Source: JBFAPK01 sp040676675
GTDB lineage: Bacteria; Actinomycetota; Actinomycetes; Mycobacteriales; Micromonosporaceae
Reading direction: 5' to 3'
Length of the DNA: 64,000 nucleotides
Assembly (NCBI RefSeq): GCF_040676675.1
Contig: NZ_JBFAPK010000016.1
Location: 1-64,000 of the forward strand
Part shown: positions 1-7,134 of the stretch, piece by piece
Position numbering within the stretch: position 1 is the first letter of the stretch
Layout of the letters: the number at the start of each line of letters is the position of its first letter
The notes under the pieces: model-generated
The model's input: the letters and a program-made list of their open reading frames with translations, nothing else
The model's database searches: none
Told to the model about the DNA's origin: nothing
Program-made: the position numbers and the translations under genes

Positions 1-2
1 CT

Positions 3-110
3 GAACTCGAACGGGAATTCAGCGCCTTCATCGAGGCGCGCGCACACGCGCTGTTCCGAACGGCGCTCGCCCTACCCCGGGGCGGCAACCCCGGGTGGGG
101 CCACGCGCCG
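3..110 (+). pseudogene. Possible N-terminal remnant of a SigE-family sigma factor
   Basis: The open frame running in from the left edge reads EFSAFIEARAHALFRTALAL. This resembles the conserved start of SigE-type ECF sigma factors, where a short F-x-x-F-(V/I)-x-A-R segment precedes region 2. After about 25 residues the similarity stops at a G/C hairpin, and the frame runs into the antisense of the SARP gene without any region 2 or 4. It could be a truncated leftover or a chance match. The upstream part lies outside the window. Confidence 0.3.
76..95. terminator. Perfect 7-bp G/C hairpin
   Basis: CCCGGGG (76-82) pairs with CCCCGGG (89-95) around a 6-nt loop. It lies just past the stop of the minus-strand SARP gene, so it can serve as that gene's terminator. 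No T-run follows, which is normal for such GC-rich genomes. Confidence 0.4.
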
Positions 111-118
111 GTGCGCGA

Positions 119-892
119 TCAGTGGGCGGGGCAGGCGATGAAGCCGTCGTCGCGGGTGAGCACCGCGTGCTGCAGCTTCTCCAGGCGCGCCGACGGGTCG
201 ATGCCGAGCTGGTCGCGGAGCGTCTGCCGGGCCCGGGCGAAGGCGGCGAGCGCCTCGCCGGTGTTCCCGGTGCGGTAGAGGACGCGGATGAGTTGGTCCC
301 AGTTGCGTTCGTTCAGCGGCTGGTCGGTGGCGCGGGCGCGCACCTCGGCCAGCAGCGCGCCGCTCTCCCCGAGCGCGAGGCGCGCCTCGACGAGGTCGCC
401 GGCCGCCACCTCGCGCTGCTCGTTCAGCGCGGCCATCTGCTGGGCGAGCCGCCCGCCGCGCGGCAGGCTGTTCCCGGCCGAGCCGTGCCACAGGTCGAGC
501 GCGCCGCGCAGGTCCCGCGCGGCCTCGGCGAAGTTGTCGGCGCGCAGCAGGGTCGCGCCGCGTTCGGCGAGACGGTGGAAGAGGTGCACGTCGACCGTCT
601 CGGGCGCGGTGGCGGCGCGGTAGCCGATGTCCCGGTGCGAGACGATCAGGTCCGGTGCGGAGCCGACGTGCAGGAGGCGCCGCAGCTGGGTCGCGTACTT
701 GCGCAGGTTGGCGTTGGCCGAGGCCGGCGGCTCGTCCCAGAGCATCCGCGCGATGGCGTCGAGTTGCAGGTACTGGTCGGCGGCGAGCAGCAGCACCGCG
801 AGCAGTCCGGCGACCATCAACGGCTGTACGAGGACGTCCAGGTCCTCGATGGTCACCACGGCCGGACCGAGCAGCCGGAACATCGGGCGCAT
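119..892 (-). CDS. SARP/BTAD-type transcriptional regulator
   Basis: This 257-residue protein has the two-part layout of Streptomyces antibiotic regulatory proteins. Residues 1 to about 95 match the winged-helix OmpR-like domain (L-x-x-I-A-R-M-L-W-D-E-P-P, then L-R-K-Y-A-T-Q-L-R-R-L-L). About 100-245 is the all-helical bacterial transcriptional activation domain, ending in the typical L-R-D-Q-L-G-I-D-P-S segment. SARPs usually activate secondary-metabolism genes by binding directly repeated heptamers. No biosynthetic cluster adjoins it; the closest candidate target is the acylase gene to the right, whose leader carries three TCGA-type heptamers. It has no ATPase or TPR extension, so it is a small SARP rather than an AfsR. 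Confidence 0.8.
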   Translation of the reverse strand: MRPMFRLLGPAVVTIEDLDVLVQPLMVAGLLAVLLLAADQYLQLDAIARMLWDEPPASANANLRKYATQLRRLLHVGSAPDLIVSHRDIGYRAATAPETVDVHLFHRLAERGATLLRADNFAEAARDLRGALDLWHGSAGNSLPRGGRLAQQMAALNEQREVAAGDLVEARLALGESGALLAEVRARATDQPLNERNWDQLIRVLYRTGNTGEALAAFARARQTLRDQLGIDPSARLEKLQHAVLTRDDGFIACPAH

Positions 893-1223
893 GGGTCAAC
901 TCCTCCCGATCTCGGTGACAACCTAGTCAACCCCAGCCCGAAGGGCAATGCCGCCCGCCGTCCACGGTGGTCGGCCCGGTACGCGCCGTGTGCGCGGTCC
1001 GGTATCGGCCGTGGGCCCGGTCCGGTCGATACCGTGCGGAGGTGTCGAGCCTGGCGGCGGCGGCCCCGATCCCGGTCGAGGCGGTTCCGGACGGATCGAC
1101 TTTGCCCTATGGTGGCGGAGATGACGATCTTGCGATCCTGACCCGGGCACGCTTTCGAACCCGCGAGGGAGGCTCTCGAACCCCGGAGGGAACGCGCTCG
1201 ACCCGAGAAAGGTGGACCCCCTG
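893..1223 (+). promoter_or_regulatory. Intergenic region with three TCGA-type heptamer repeats before the acylase
   Basis: No gene is visible in this 331-bp gap. Near its right end lie TCGAACC (1155-1161), TCGAACC (1176-1182) and TCGACCC (1198-1204), spaced 21 and 22 bp apart, each inside a longer degenerate repeat ending in GAGGGA or GAGAAA. SARP regulators are known to bind heptameric direct repeats of this kind at multiples of a helical turn. The last copy runs into the likely ribosome binding site GAAAGGTGG (1207-1215), so a bound protein there might also block transcription or translation. Confidence 0.4.
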
Positions 1224-3473
1224 TTGAACCACCACCCGAGCAACGGAGGGCTGAGCCGACGCCGCGTCCTCGGTGGCGCGGCCGGACTGGCGGCCGGTGC
1301 CGCCGCCGTCGCGACGCTCCCGCCGTCCGGTCCCGCGTCCGCCGCTCCCGCGCACACCCCGGCCGAGCTCGCCCGCTGGCGCAGGCAGGCCGCGCACGTC
1401 ACGATCACCCGGGACGACTGGGGCGTACCGCACGTCGTCGGCCGGACCGACGCCGACGCGGTCTTCGGGATGATCTACGCCCAGGCCGAGGACGACTTCA
1501 ACCGGATCGAGAACAACTACCTGGTCAGCCTCGGCCGCCTCGCCGAGGCCGACGGCGAGGCCGCCATCTGGCAGGACCTGCGCCAGCGGCTGTTCATCGA
1601 TCCCGAGGTGCTGAAGCGGGACTACGCGAAGAGCCCGGCCTGGTTGCGAAAGCTGATGCAGGCCTGGGCGGACGGGTTGAACTTCTACCTCGCCACCCAC
1701 CCCGAGGTGCGGCCGCGCGTGCTCGACCGGTTCGAGCCGTGGATGCCGTTGAGCTTCTCCGAGGGCAGCATCGGCGGCGACATCGAGCGGGTACCGCTCA
1801 CGCAGCTGGAGGCCTTCTACACCGGGCGCGCGGTGGAGTTGACCGACGAGGAGCGCGGGTTGCTGTTCCGCGAGCCCAAGGGCTCGAACGGCATGGCGAT
1901 CGCGCCGAGCCACACCCGCGACGGCCACGCGCTGCTGCTGATCAACCCGCACACCAGCTTCTTCTTCCGCTCCGAGCAGCACGTGACCAGCGGCGAGGGG
2001 CTCGACGTGTACGGCGCGGCGACCTGGGGACAGTTCTTCATCTACCAGGGGTTCAACGCGCACACCGGCTGGATGCACACGTCGAGCGGCGTCGACAACG
2101 TCGACGAGTTCGCCGAGACGGTCGTGACCGGGGCGGACGGCAGGCGCTTCTACCGGTACGGCGACCGGCTGCGGCCGGTGACGACGAAGACGATCACGCT
2201 GTCGTACCGTACGGCCGACGGCGGGCGGGCCCGGCGCGCCTTCACCACCTTCGCCACCCACCACGGACCGGTCGTACGCGAGGCCGACGGGAAGTGGATC
2301 GCGTTCGCGCTGATGAACAAGCCCGTCGAGGCGCTGCAGCAGAGCTTCCTGCGCACCAAGACGCGCGACTACGCGGACTTTCTCCGGGTGGCCGGCTTCA
2401 AGGCCAACAGCTCGAACAACACGCTCTTCGCGGACTCGAAGGGCGAGATCGCGTTCCTGATGCCGCAGTTCATGCCGGTACGCGAGAACCGCTTCGACTA
2501 CCGTAAGCCGGTCGACGGCAGCGACCCGGCGACCGACTGGCGCGGGCTGCACAGCCTCGACAGCCTGCCGCAGGTGGTGAACCCGAGGAACGGCTGGACC
2601 TTCAACACGAACAACTGGCCCTGGACCGCCGCCGGCGCGGACAGCCCCCGGGCGGCGGACTACCCGCGCTACTTCGACCAGGCGGGGGAGAACCCGCGCG
2701 GCCCGCAGGCGATCCGGGTGTTGAGCGCGCGCGACGACTTCACCCCGCAGACGCTGATCGCCGCGGCCTTCGACCGGTACCTCACCGCCTTCGCCCGGCT
2801 GGTGCCGGGGCTGGTCGCGGCGTGGGACGCGCTGCCCGCGGGCGACCCGCGCCGGGCGGCCCTCGCCGGCCCGATCGACCTGCTGCGCGGCTGGGACTAC
2901 CGCTGGGGCGCCGGGTCGACCGCGACCTCGCTCGCGGTCTTCTGGGGCGAGGCGCTCTGGGCGCCGTTGGCCCAGGCGGCGAAGGACGCGGGCATGTCGA
3001 TGTGGGACTACCTCGCCGAACGCGCCACCGACGCGCAGCGGCTCACGGCGCTCGGCGAGGCGGTCCAGCGGCTCACCCAGGACTTCGGCGGCTGGCGGGT
3101 GCCCTGGGGCGAGATCAACCGGTTCCAGCGCAACGACGGGGCCATCGTCCAGCAGTTCGACGACGCGAAGCCGAGCTTGCCGGTGCCGTTCACCTCCGCG
3201 CAGTGGGGCTCGCTCGCCTCGTTCGGGGCGAAGCGCTACCCGGGTACGAAGCGCTACTACGGCACCAGCGGCAACAGCTTCGTTGCGGTCGTGGAGTTCG
3301 GCCCGAGGGTACGCGCCTGGGCGGTGACCGCCGGCGGCGCGAGCGGCCACCCCGACTCGCCGCACTTCGACGACCAGGTGGAGCGGTACGCCAGCGGCGA
3401 CCTGCGGCCCGTCTACTTCTACCCGGAGCAGCTCAGCGGCCACGTCGAGCGGCGTTACCGGCCGGGCGAGTGA
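1224..3473 (+). CDS. Tat-exported penicillin-acylase family (Ntn) hydrolase
   Basis: About 749 residues, a normal length for the penicillin/aculeacin/homoserine-lactone acylase family. The N-terminus has a twin-arginine signal (S-R-R-R-V-L-G-G, then an Ala/Gly-rich core and A-x-A), so it is secreted folded. The family is made as one chain and cleaves itself before a catalytic Ser; here G-S-N-G-M-A-I places that nucleophile at about Ser221 (base 1884), giving an alpha chain of about 220 residues and a beta chain of about 530. The substrate is unknown: beta-lactam, lipopeptide or acyl-homoserine lactone are all possible. TTG at 1224 is preferred because GAAAGGTGG lies 8 nt upstream. GTG at 1212 is in frame but overlaps that site. 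Confidence 0.88.
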   Translation: MNHHPSNGGLSRRRVLGGAAGLAAGAAAVATLPPSGPASAAPAHTPAELARWRRQAAHVTITRDDWGVPHVVGRTDADAVFGMIYAQAEDDFNRIENNYLVSLGRLAEADGEAAIWQDLRQRLFIDPEVLKRDYAKSPAWLRKLMQAWADGLNFYLATHPEVRPRVLDRFEPWMPLSFSEGSIGGDIERVPLTQLEAFYTGRAVELTDEERGLLFREPKGSNGMAIAPSHTRDGHALLLINPHTSFFFRSEQHVTSGEGLDVYGAATWGQFFIYQGFNAHTGWMHTSSGVDNVDEFAETVVTGADGRRFYRYGDRLRPVTTKTITLSYRTADGGRARRAFTTFATHHGPVVREADGKWIAFALMNKPVEALQQSFLRTKTRDYADFLRVAGFKANSSNNTLFADSKGEIAFLMPQFMPVRENRFDYRKPVDGSDPATDWRGLHSLDSLPQVVNPRNGWTFNTNNWPWTAAGADSPRAADYPRYFDQAGENPRGPQAIRVLSARDDFTPQTLIAAAFDRYLTAFARLVPGLVAAWDALPAGDPRRAALAGPIDLLRGWDYRWGAGSTATSLAVFWGEALWAPLAQAAKDAGMSMWDYLAERATDAQRLTALGEAVQRLTQDFGGWRVPWGEINRFQRNDGAIVQQFDDAKPSLPVPFTSAQWGSLASFGAKRYPGTKRYYGTSGNSFVAVVEFGPRVRAWAVTAGGASGHPDSPHFDDQVERYASGDLRPVYFYPEQLSGHVERRYRPGE

Positions 3474-3487
3474 CGCTCCGGGAAACC

Positions 3488-3577
3488 GGTGCCCGGCTCC
3501 CCTGACCGTGCGGCACCGGCTGCCCGGCTCCTGGACCGTGGGGCACCCGTGTCCGGCTCCCCTGACCGCGAGGGCGG
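3488..3577 (+). repeat. Three tandem 30-bp degenerate repeats between convergent genes
   Basis: Units start at 3488, 3518 and 3548, exactly 30 bp apart, each built on C-C-G-G-C-T-C-C and TGACCG or GGACCG. The same CTCCCCTGACCG string is the end of the NUDIX gene read on the other strand, so the array looks like inverted and then tandem copies of that gene's stop region. Confidence 0.75.
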
Positions 3578-3588
3578 TCAGGGGAGCC
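3555..3588. terminator. 15-bp hairpin shared by acylase and NUDIX genes
   Basis: GGCTCCCCTGACCGC (3555-3569) pairs with its exact complement at 3574-3588 around a 4-nt loop. It sits between the convergent acylase and NUDIX genes and includes the NUDIX stop codon, so it probably terminates both transcripts. Confidence 0.75.
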
Positions 3589-4090
3589 CCGGCTCGGCGA
3601 AGAAGTCGGCCAGCACCCGGGTGTGGGTGGAGAAGGCCAGTTCGGCCGGCTCGGTCAGCACCAGCCACTCGGTGGCCTCATCGGTCGGCGCCGACGCGGG
3701 CAGCTCCTCGGCCCGCCGCGCGGGAAGCACACCGAAGATCATGATCGTGCCGCCGCTCGGGGCGCTGTGCACGGCGAAGAGCCGCACCCGCTCGGCGCTA
3801 CCGACGAGGCCCGTCTCCTCCCGCAGCTCGCGGACCAGGGCGTCGCGCCAGTCCTCGCCGTACTCGATGAAGCCGCCGGGGAGCGCGAGCAGTCCGCGTC
3901 CGGGCTCGATGTCGCGACGCTGGACCACCACGCCGACGCCGGAGGCGGTGAGCACCGGCAGTACGGCCACCGCGACCGGCGTCGGATTGCGCCAGGTGGT
4001 CTGGCCACAGACCGTACAGAGCCGGGGCCAGCCGGTCGACGCGGGATAGCCGGTGCCGCAGTACGAGCAGTGCGAGTGGACGGCAGTCAC
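3578..4090 (-). CDS. NUDIX hydrolase with N-terminal zinc ribbon
   Basis: 170 residues. A Cys4 zinc ribbon (C8, C11, C25, C28) precedes a NUDIX fold. The NUDIX box is complete at residues 73-95: G-x5-E-x7-R-E-L-R-E-E-T-G-L. Enzymes of this type hydrolyse nucleoside-diphosphate-linked substrates with Mg2+. The zinc ribbon recalls NudC-like NADH/NAD pyrophosphatases, but the protein is shorter and lacks their NAD signature, so the substrate is open. The gene stands alone, converging on the acylase gene, and its last codons form one arm of the shared terminator hairpin. Confidence 0.85.
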   Translation of the reverse strand: MTAVHSHCSYCGTGYPASTGWPRLCTVCGQTTWRNPTPVAVAVLPVLTASGVGVVVQRRDIEPGRGLLALPGGFIEYGEDWRDALVRELREETGLVGSAERVRLFAVHSAPSGGTIMIFGVLPARRAEELPASAPTDEATEWLVLTEPAELAFSTHTRVLADFFAEPGLP

Positions 4091-4190
4091 GGGGGACGAG
4101 CCTACGTCCCGCCCCGCTCGCGTGGCGGACGCCGCGCTCGCCGCCGCCGCGGGTAGCGAGATTCATCGATGTCTGTCATGCTCTTGCCTC

Positions 4191-5054
4191 ATGACTGCGC
4201 TGACCAAGCGGCTTCCCGTCATCGTCGTGGCCATCACGCTGGCGCTCGCCTCGGCCGCCGACGGCGGCGCGCAGGCCGGACCGCGATCGGACCCGGGCGC
4301 GGTGCGCGGCGTCGAAGCCGGACCGCGACCGGACCGGGCCGATGCCGGGTACGACCCGCGCGGCGGCACCTGCGCCCACCGGGCGCTGCTCTTCTGCGAG
4401 GACTTCGAGCACCTCCCCACCGGCGGCGCGAGCAGCCTGGCCTGGGGCGTCGACACCCGGCACGGCACGCTCCAGGTCGAGCGGCAGCGGCACGGCAAGG
4501 TGCTGCGCGTGCACACCGAGGGCAACGGGCGGGCATTCCTGCGGGTCGACGACTTCGCCGCACCGGGTAACAGCTTCTGGGGTCGGCTGCGGCTGCGGGT
4601 CGACGCGTTCCCGACCGCGCCCGACTGGGCGCACTTCACCCTCGTGGAGGCGACCGGTCCCGGCAGCGCGGAGATCGTCCGCCCGCTCGGTGGGCAGTGG
4701 GCGCCGCCGCTGGGCGGGTCGTTCTGGGGCGTCGGGGCGGACGGCGGACCGACCGGTGACTGGACGAACTGGCGCGAGTCCGCGCCGACCACGGCGGACC
4801 GCTGGCAGTGCGTCGAGTGGCGGTGGGACGCCTCGGACAACCGGATAGCCGTCTGGTTCGACGGCGTACCCCGGCCGGACCTGACGGTCACGACCACCGC
4901 GCACGGCGGCAATCCGGTCGACTTCGTCCTGCCCCGGGCCGACACCGTGAAGATCGGGTGGCAGCTCTACCAGGCCGGGCCCACGCCGGACCACTTCGAC
5001 CTCTGGCTGGACGACCTGGCGCTGGGCGCGACCCGGGTGGGCTGCGGCGGCTGA
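4191..5054 (+). CDS. Secreted Cip1-like/polysaccharide-lyase-fold protein
   Basis: The 287-residue product starts with a Sec signal (K-R-L-P-V-I-V-V-A-I-T-L-A-L-A-S-A-A). The mature part begins with the pair C-A-H-R-A-L-L-F-C-E-D-F-E, then alternating beta-strand sequence and a closing F-D-L-W-L-D-D-L-A-L segment. This is the look of concanavalin-fold proteins related to fungal Cip1 and PL20 glucuronan lyases. I cannot identify catalytic residues with confidence, so enzyme activity is not claimed. ATG 4191 was chosen because it places the signal peptide at the N-terminus; the frame is open further upstream. Two other secreted proteins follow on the same strand as separate units. Confidence 0.65.
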   Translation: MTALTKRLPVIVVAITLALASAADGGAQAGPRSDPGAVRGVEAGPRPDRADAGYDPRGGTCAHRALLFCEDFEHLPTGGASSLAWGVDTRHGTLQVERQRHGKVLRVHTEGNGRAFLRVDDFAAPGNSFWGRLRLRVDAFPTAPDWAHFTLVEATGPGSAEIVRPLGGQWAPPLGGSFWGVGADGGPTGDWTNWRESAPTTADRWQCVEWRWDASDNRIAVWFDGVPRPDLTVTTTAHGGNPVDFVLPRADTVKIGWQLYQAGPTPDHFDLWLDDLALGATRVGCGG

Positions 5055-5064
5055 GCCACAGCGT

Positions 5065-5108
5065 CCGTCTTCCGGCCCGGCGGCGACGGCCCGTCTCCCG
5101 GCCCGGCG
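5065..5108 (+). repeat. Pair of 18-bp direct repeats, 26-bp period
   Basis: CCGTCTTCCGGCCCGGCG (5065-5082) and CCGTCTCCCGGCCCGGCG (5091-5108) differ at one base and lie 26 bp apart, just after the stop of the preceding gene. The same 26-bp spacing recurs after two other stops in the window. Confidence 0.6.
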
Positions 5109-5148
5109 AGCGCGGTGCTGCCTGGCGTCGACGGCCTAACCTGGCGTC

Positions 5149-5862
5149 ATGGCGGAACGGCCACCTCCCGGGCACCCACCACTCCCGACGGTGGTGCTGT
5201 CGCTGCCGTTCTCGGGGCTCTGGCTGGCGCGCAACAGCCCGGCGCGGCGGGTTCCGAGCCACGGCGTCGACCTGTTCGGCGAGCGGTACGCGATCGACTT
5301 CGTCGGCGTGGACGATCGTCGCCGGACCGCCGCCCACCGCGACTGGCGGACCGTCCTCGCGACCGAACCGCCCGAGCGCTTCCTCGGCTACGGCCGCCCG
5401 ATCCTGGCACCCGCCGACGGGACCGTCGTCGAGGTGCACGACGGCGAGACCGATCACGCCGGGCGCCGCTCGCAGCTGGCCCTGGTGCCGTACGCGTTGG
5501 GCCAGGCGGCGCGGCTGCGGCGGGGCGTACCCGCGGTCGCCGGCAACTACCTGGTCATCGCGCTGCCCGGTGGCCGGGCGTTCGTCGGTCTCGCGCATCT
5601 GCGCGCCGGCTCGATGCGCGTCGCGGCCGGCGACGCCGTGGCGGCGGGGCAACACATCGCGGACTGCGGCAACTCGGGCAACTCGACCCAGCCGCACGTG
5701 CACGTGCAGGTCATGGACCACGCGGACCTCGCCGTCGCCCGGGGCGTACCGGTGGCGTTCCGGCGCTTCCGCGAGTGGCCCCGCGGCGGGCGGCGCGCCC
5801 GGGTCCGGGACCGCGGGCTCCCGGGCGAGGGCGCGGTGGTCGAACCGCTGCCGACGCCCTGA
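5149..5862 (+). CDS. M23/LytM-type peptidase domain protein
   Basis: 237 residues with the lysostaphin-like M23 metallopeptidase signature: H-G-V-D-L-F near residue 38 for the H-x3-D ligand, A-P-A-D-G-T-V-V, A-H-L-R-A-G-S, and Q-P-H-V-H-V-Q carrying the H-x-H zinc ligand. These enzymes cleave peptidoglycan cross-links, or act as LytM-type activators when degenerate. No signal peptide or membrane anchor is evident, which is odd for a wall enzyme: it may be cytoplasmic, non-classically exported, or start further upstream. The stop codon is embedded in a 26-bp tandem repeat. It is a single gene with no operon partner. Confidence 0.8.
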   Translation: MAERPPPGHPPLPTVVLSLPFSGLWLARNSPARRVPSHGVDLFGERYAIDFVGVDDRRRTAAHRDWRTVLATEPPERFLGYGRPILAPADGTVVEVHDGETDHAGRRSQLALVPYALGQAARLRRGVPAVAGNYLVIALPGGRAFVGLAHLRAGSMRVAAGDAVAAGQHIADCGNSGNSTQPHVHVQVMDHADLAVARGVPVAFRRFREWPRGGRRARVRDRGLPGEGAVVEPLPTP

Positions 5863-5940
5863 TCTCGCCCACTCCGCCGGCACCCTGATCCCACCCACCC
5901 GGCCGACGCCCGGACTGCCCCACGCCACCGGCACCCGGGG
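5851..5940 (+). repeat. 26-bp tandem repeat carrying the stop codon of the M23 gene
   Basis: Units begin at 5851, 5877 and 5903, with a partial fourth near 5928. The first unit contains the last codons and the TGA of the M23 gene; the second repeats the CCCTGATC core; the later ones are diverged. The period is 26 bp. Confidence 0.65.
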
Positions 5941-6055
5941 TTCACGCGTTCTTCTCGTATCTGGACATTGACCGCGAGCTCACGGGCGTGAGATATAGAT
6001 GATCACGCGTCTGTTCGACCCCCGCGAGGCGCGTCGATTCCAGGAAGGGCGAGGA

Positions 6056-6901
6056 ATGAAGCACCCCTCACCGCCGTCAGCCGCCCCACCGCCAGAGCGC
6101 CCCACGATGCCGCCCGCCGCGCCGCGCGCCCCGCGTCGTCGCCGTACCGTGCTCCGGATCGTGGCCGTGCTGGCCGCGTTCGGAGTCATGATCCCCGCAG
6201 GCGCCGCGTACGCCGACTCGCTGCCCAGCCTGCCGCAGAACGCGGGCGGGTACGAGCAGTCGTTCTCGCCCGCCTACGACTACGACGGCGACGGCTGCTA
6301 CGCCGTCGCGGCGATCAGCCCGGACGGCACCATCAACCCCGGGCTGAACCCGACGGGCGCCGTCAACGGCAACTGCCGGGACCAGTCCGACCTGGACCGG
6401 TCGCAGACGTACGCCCGGTCGAAGTGCAACAACGGCTGGTGCGCGATCGTCTACGCCAGCTACTTCGAGAAGGACCAGGCCCTGCCCGGCAGCAGCCTCG
6501 GCGGCCACCGGCACGACTGGGAACACGTCATCTCCTGGGTCAACCAGGCGTCCAACCAGGTCGAGTTCGTCACCACCACGCAGCACAGCAGCCAGGTGAC
6601 GTACGCGCGCTCGCAGGTGCGCTTCGACGGGTCGCACCCCAAGGTCGTCTACCACAAGGACGGCGCGTCGACGCACTTCTTCCGGCTGGCCAACAGCAAC
6701 GACGAGCCGCCGGAGAACCACTACCACAACTGGCGGTACCCGCCGCTGGTCGACTGGAGCGGATGGCCCACCGTCCAACTGCGCGACCGGCTGATGAGTG
6801 CCGACTTCGGCGCCGCCACCATCAAGATCAAGGACGGCTCGTTCGAGTACCTGCTCAACGCGTCCAAGCCGGCCGGCATCCCGTTCAACCCGCAAGGCTG
6901 A
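6056..6901 (+). CDS. Secreted NPP1/NLP (necrosis-inducing-like) family protein
   Basis: 281 residues. The N-terminus is Pro/Arg-rich, followed by a hydrophobic signal segment at about 31-50 ending A-A-Y-A-D-S. The hallmark NLP motif G-H-R-H-D-W-E-H-V sits at about 150-158; this segment forms the metal site of Nep1-like proteins, which damage plant plasma membranes by binding sphingolipids. Two Cys pairs (C-Y-A-V..N-C-R and S-K-C-N-N-G-W-C) suggest disulfides. ATG 6056 was chosen for its GGAAGGGCGAGGA ribosome site; an upstream ATG at 5999 is less likely. NLPs are typical of oomycetes, fungi and some plant-associated bacteria. Toxic activity cannot be read from sequence. Confidence 0.88.
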   Translation: MKHPSPPSAAPPPERPTMPPAAPRAPRRRRTVLRIVAVLAAFGVMIPAGAAYADSLPSLPQNAGGYEQSFSPAYDYDGDGCYAVAAISPDGTINPGLNPTGAVNGNCRDQSDLDRSQTYARSKCNNGWCAIVYASYFEKDQALPGSSLGGHRHDWEHVISWVNQASNQVEFVTTTQHSSQVTYARSQVRFDGSHPKVVYHKDGASTHFFRLANSNDEPPENHYHNWRYPPLVDWSGWPTVQLRDRLMSADFGAATIKIKDGSFEYLLNASKPAGIPFNPQG

Positions 6902-6913
6902 ACCGCCACCGGA

Positions 6914-7072
6914 GGGGGGGGGGGGGGGGGGGGGGCCCCCCCCCCCGGGGGGGCGGGGGGGGGGGGGCGTCCCCTCCACACCCCACCCACCCGGGCCGCA
7001 ACCCGAAACACCCCGACCGCCTCCCCCCCCCGGGGCGGCCCCCCCCCCCGCGCCCGCCCCTCCTCGCTGTCG
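6914..7072. other. Low-complexity G/C homopolymer tract, probably a sequencing or assembly artefact
   Basis: A run of 22 G (6914-6935) is followed by 11 C, 7 G and 13 G separated by a single C, then by C-rich low-complexity text to about 7072. It begins right after GCCACCGGAG, which looks like the first arm of a terminator stem for the NLP gene. Nothing like it occurs elsewhere in the window. Treat the base calls, and the length of this gap, as unreliable. Confidence 0.7.
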
Positions 7073-7134
7073 TACCGGGTACGTAGGATCACGCCGGCCG
7101 GCCACCCGGTGCCGAGCCGGAAGGCGGGGGCGCG

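Noticed and set aside
3488..3577. CRISPR-like array (three 30-bp units)
   Set aside because: The units are directly adjacent with no spacers and form part of a terminator; no cas genes are present.
1107..3668. An 853-residue open frame antisense to the acylase, and similar long frames opposite cobN (23286-27437) and across 6721-9840
   Set aside because: They are Arg/Gly/Val/Pro-rich shadows produced by GC-rich codon bias; no recognisable domain or start region, and the opposite frame holds a clear family protein.
5149..5862. Calling the M23 protein a secreted endopeptidase
   Set aside because: Zinc ligands are present but no signal peptide or membrane segment can be seen, so location and activity were left open.
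6902..7134. A short coding region between the NLP and DUF6461 genes
   Set aside because: The frame exists only because of homopolymer runs; composition is not protein-like and the sequence quality is doubtful.
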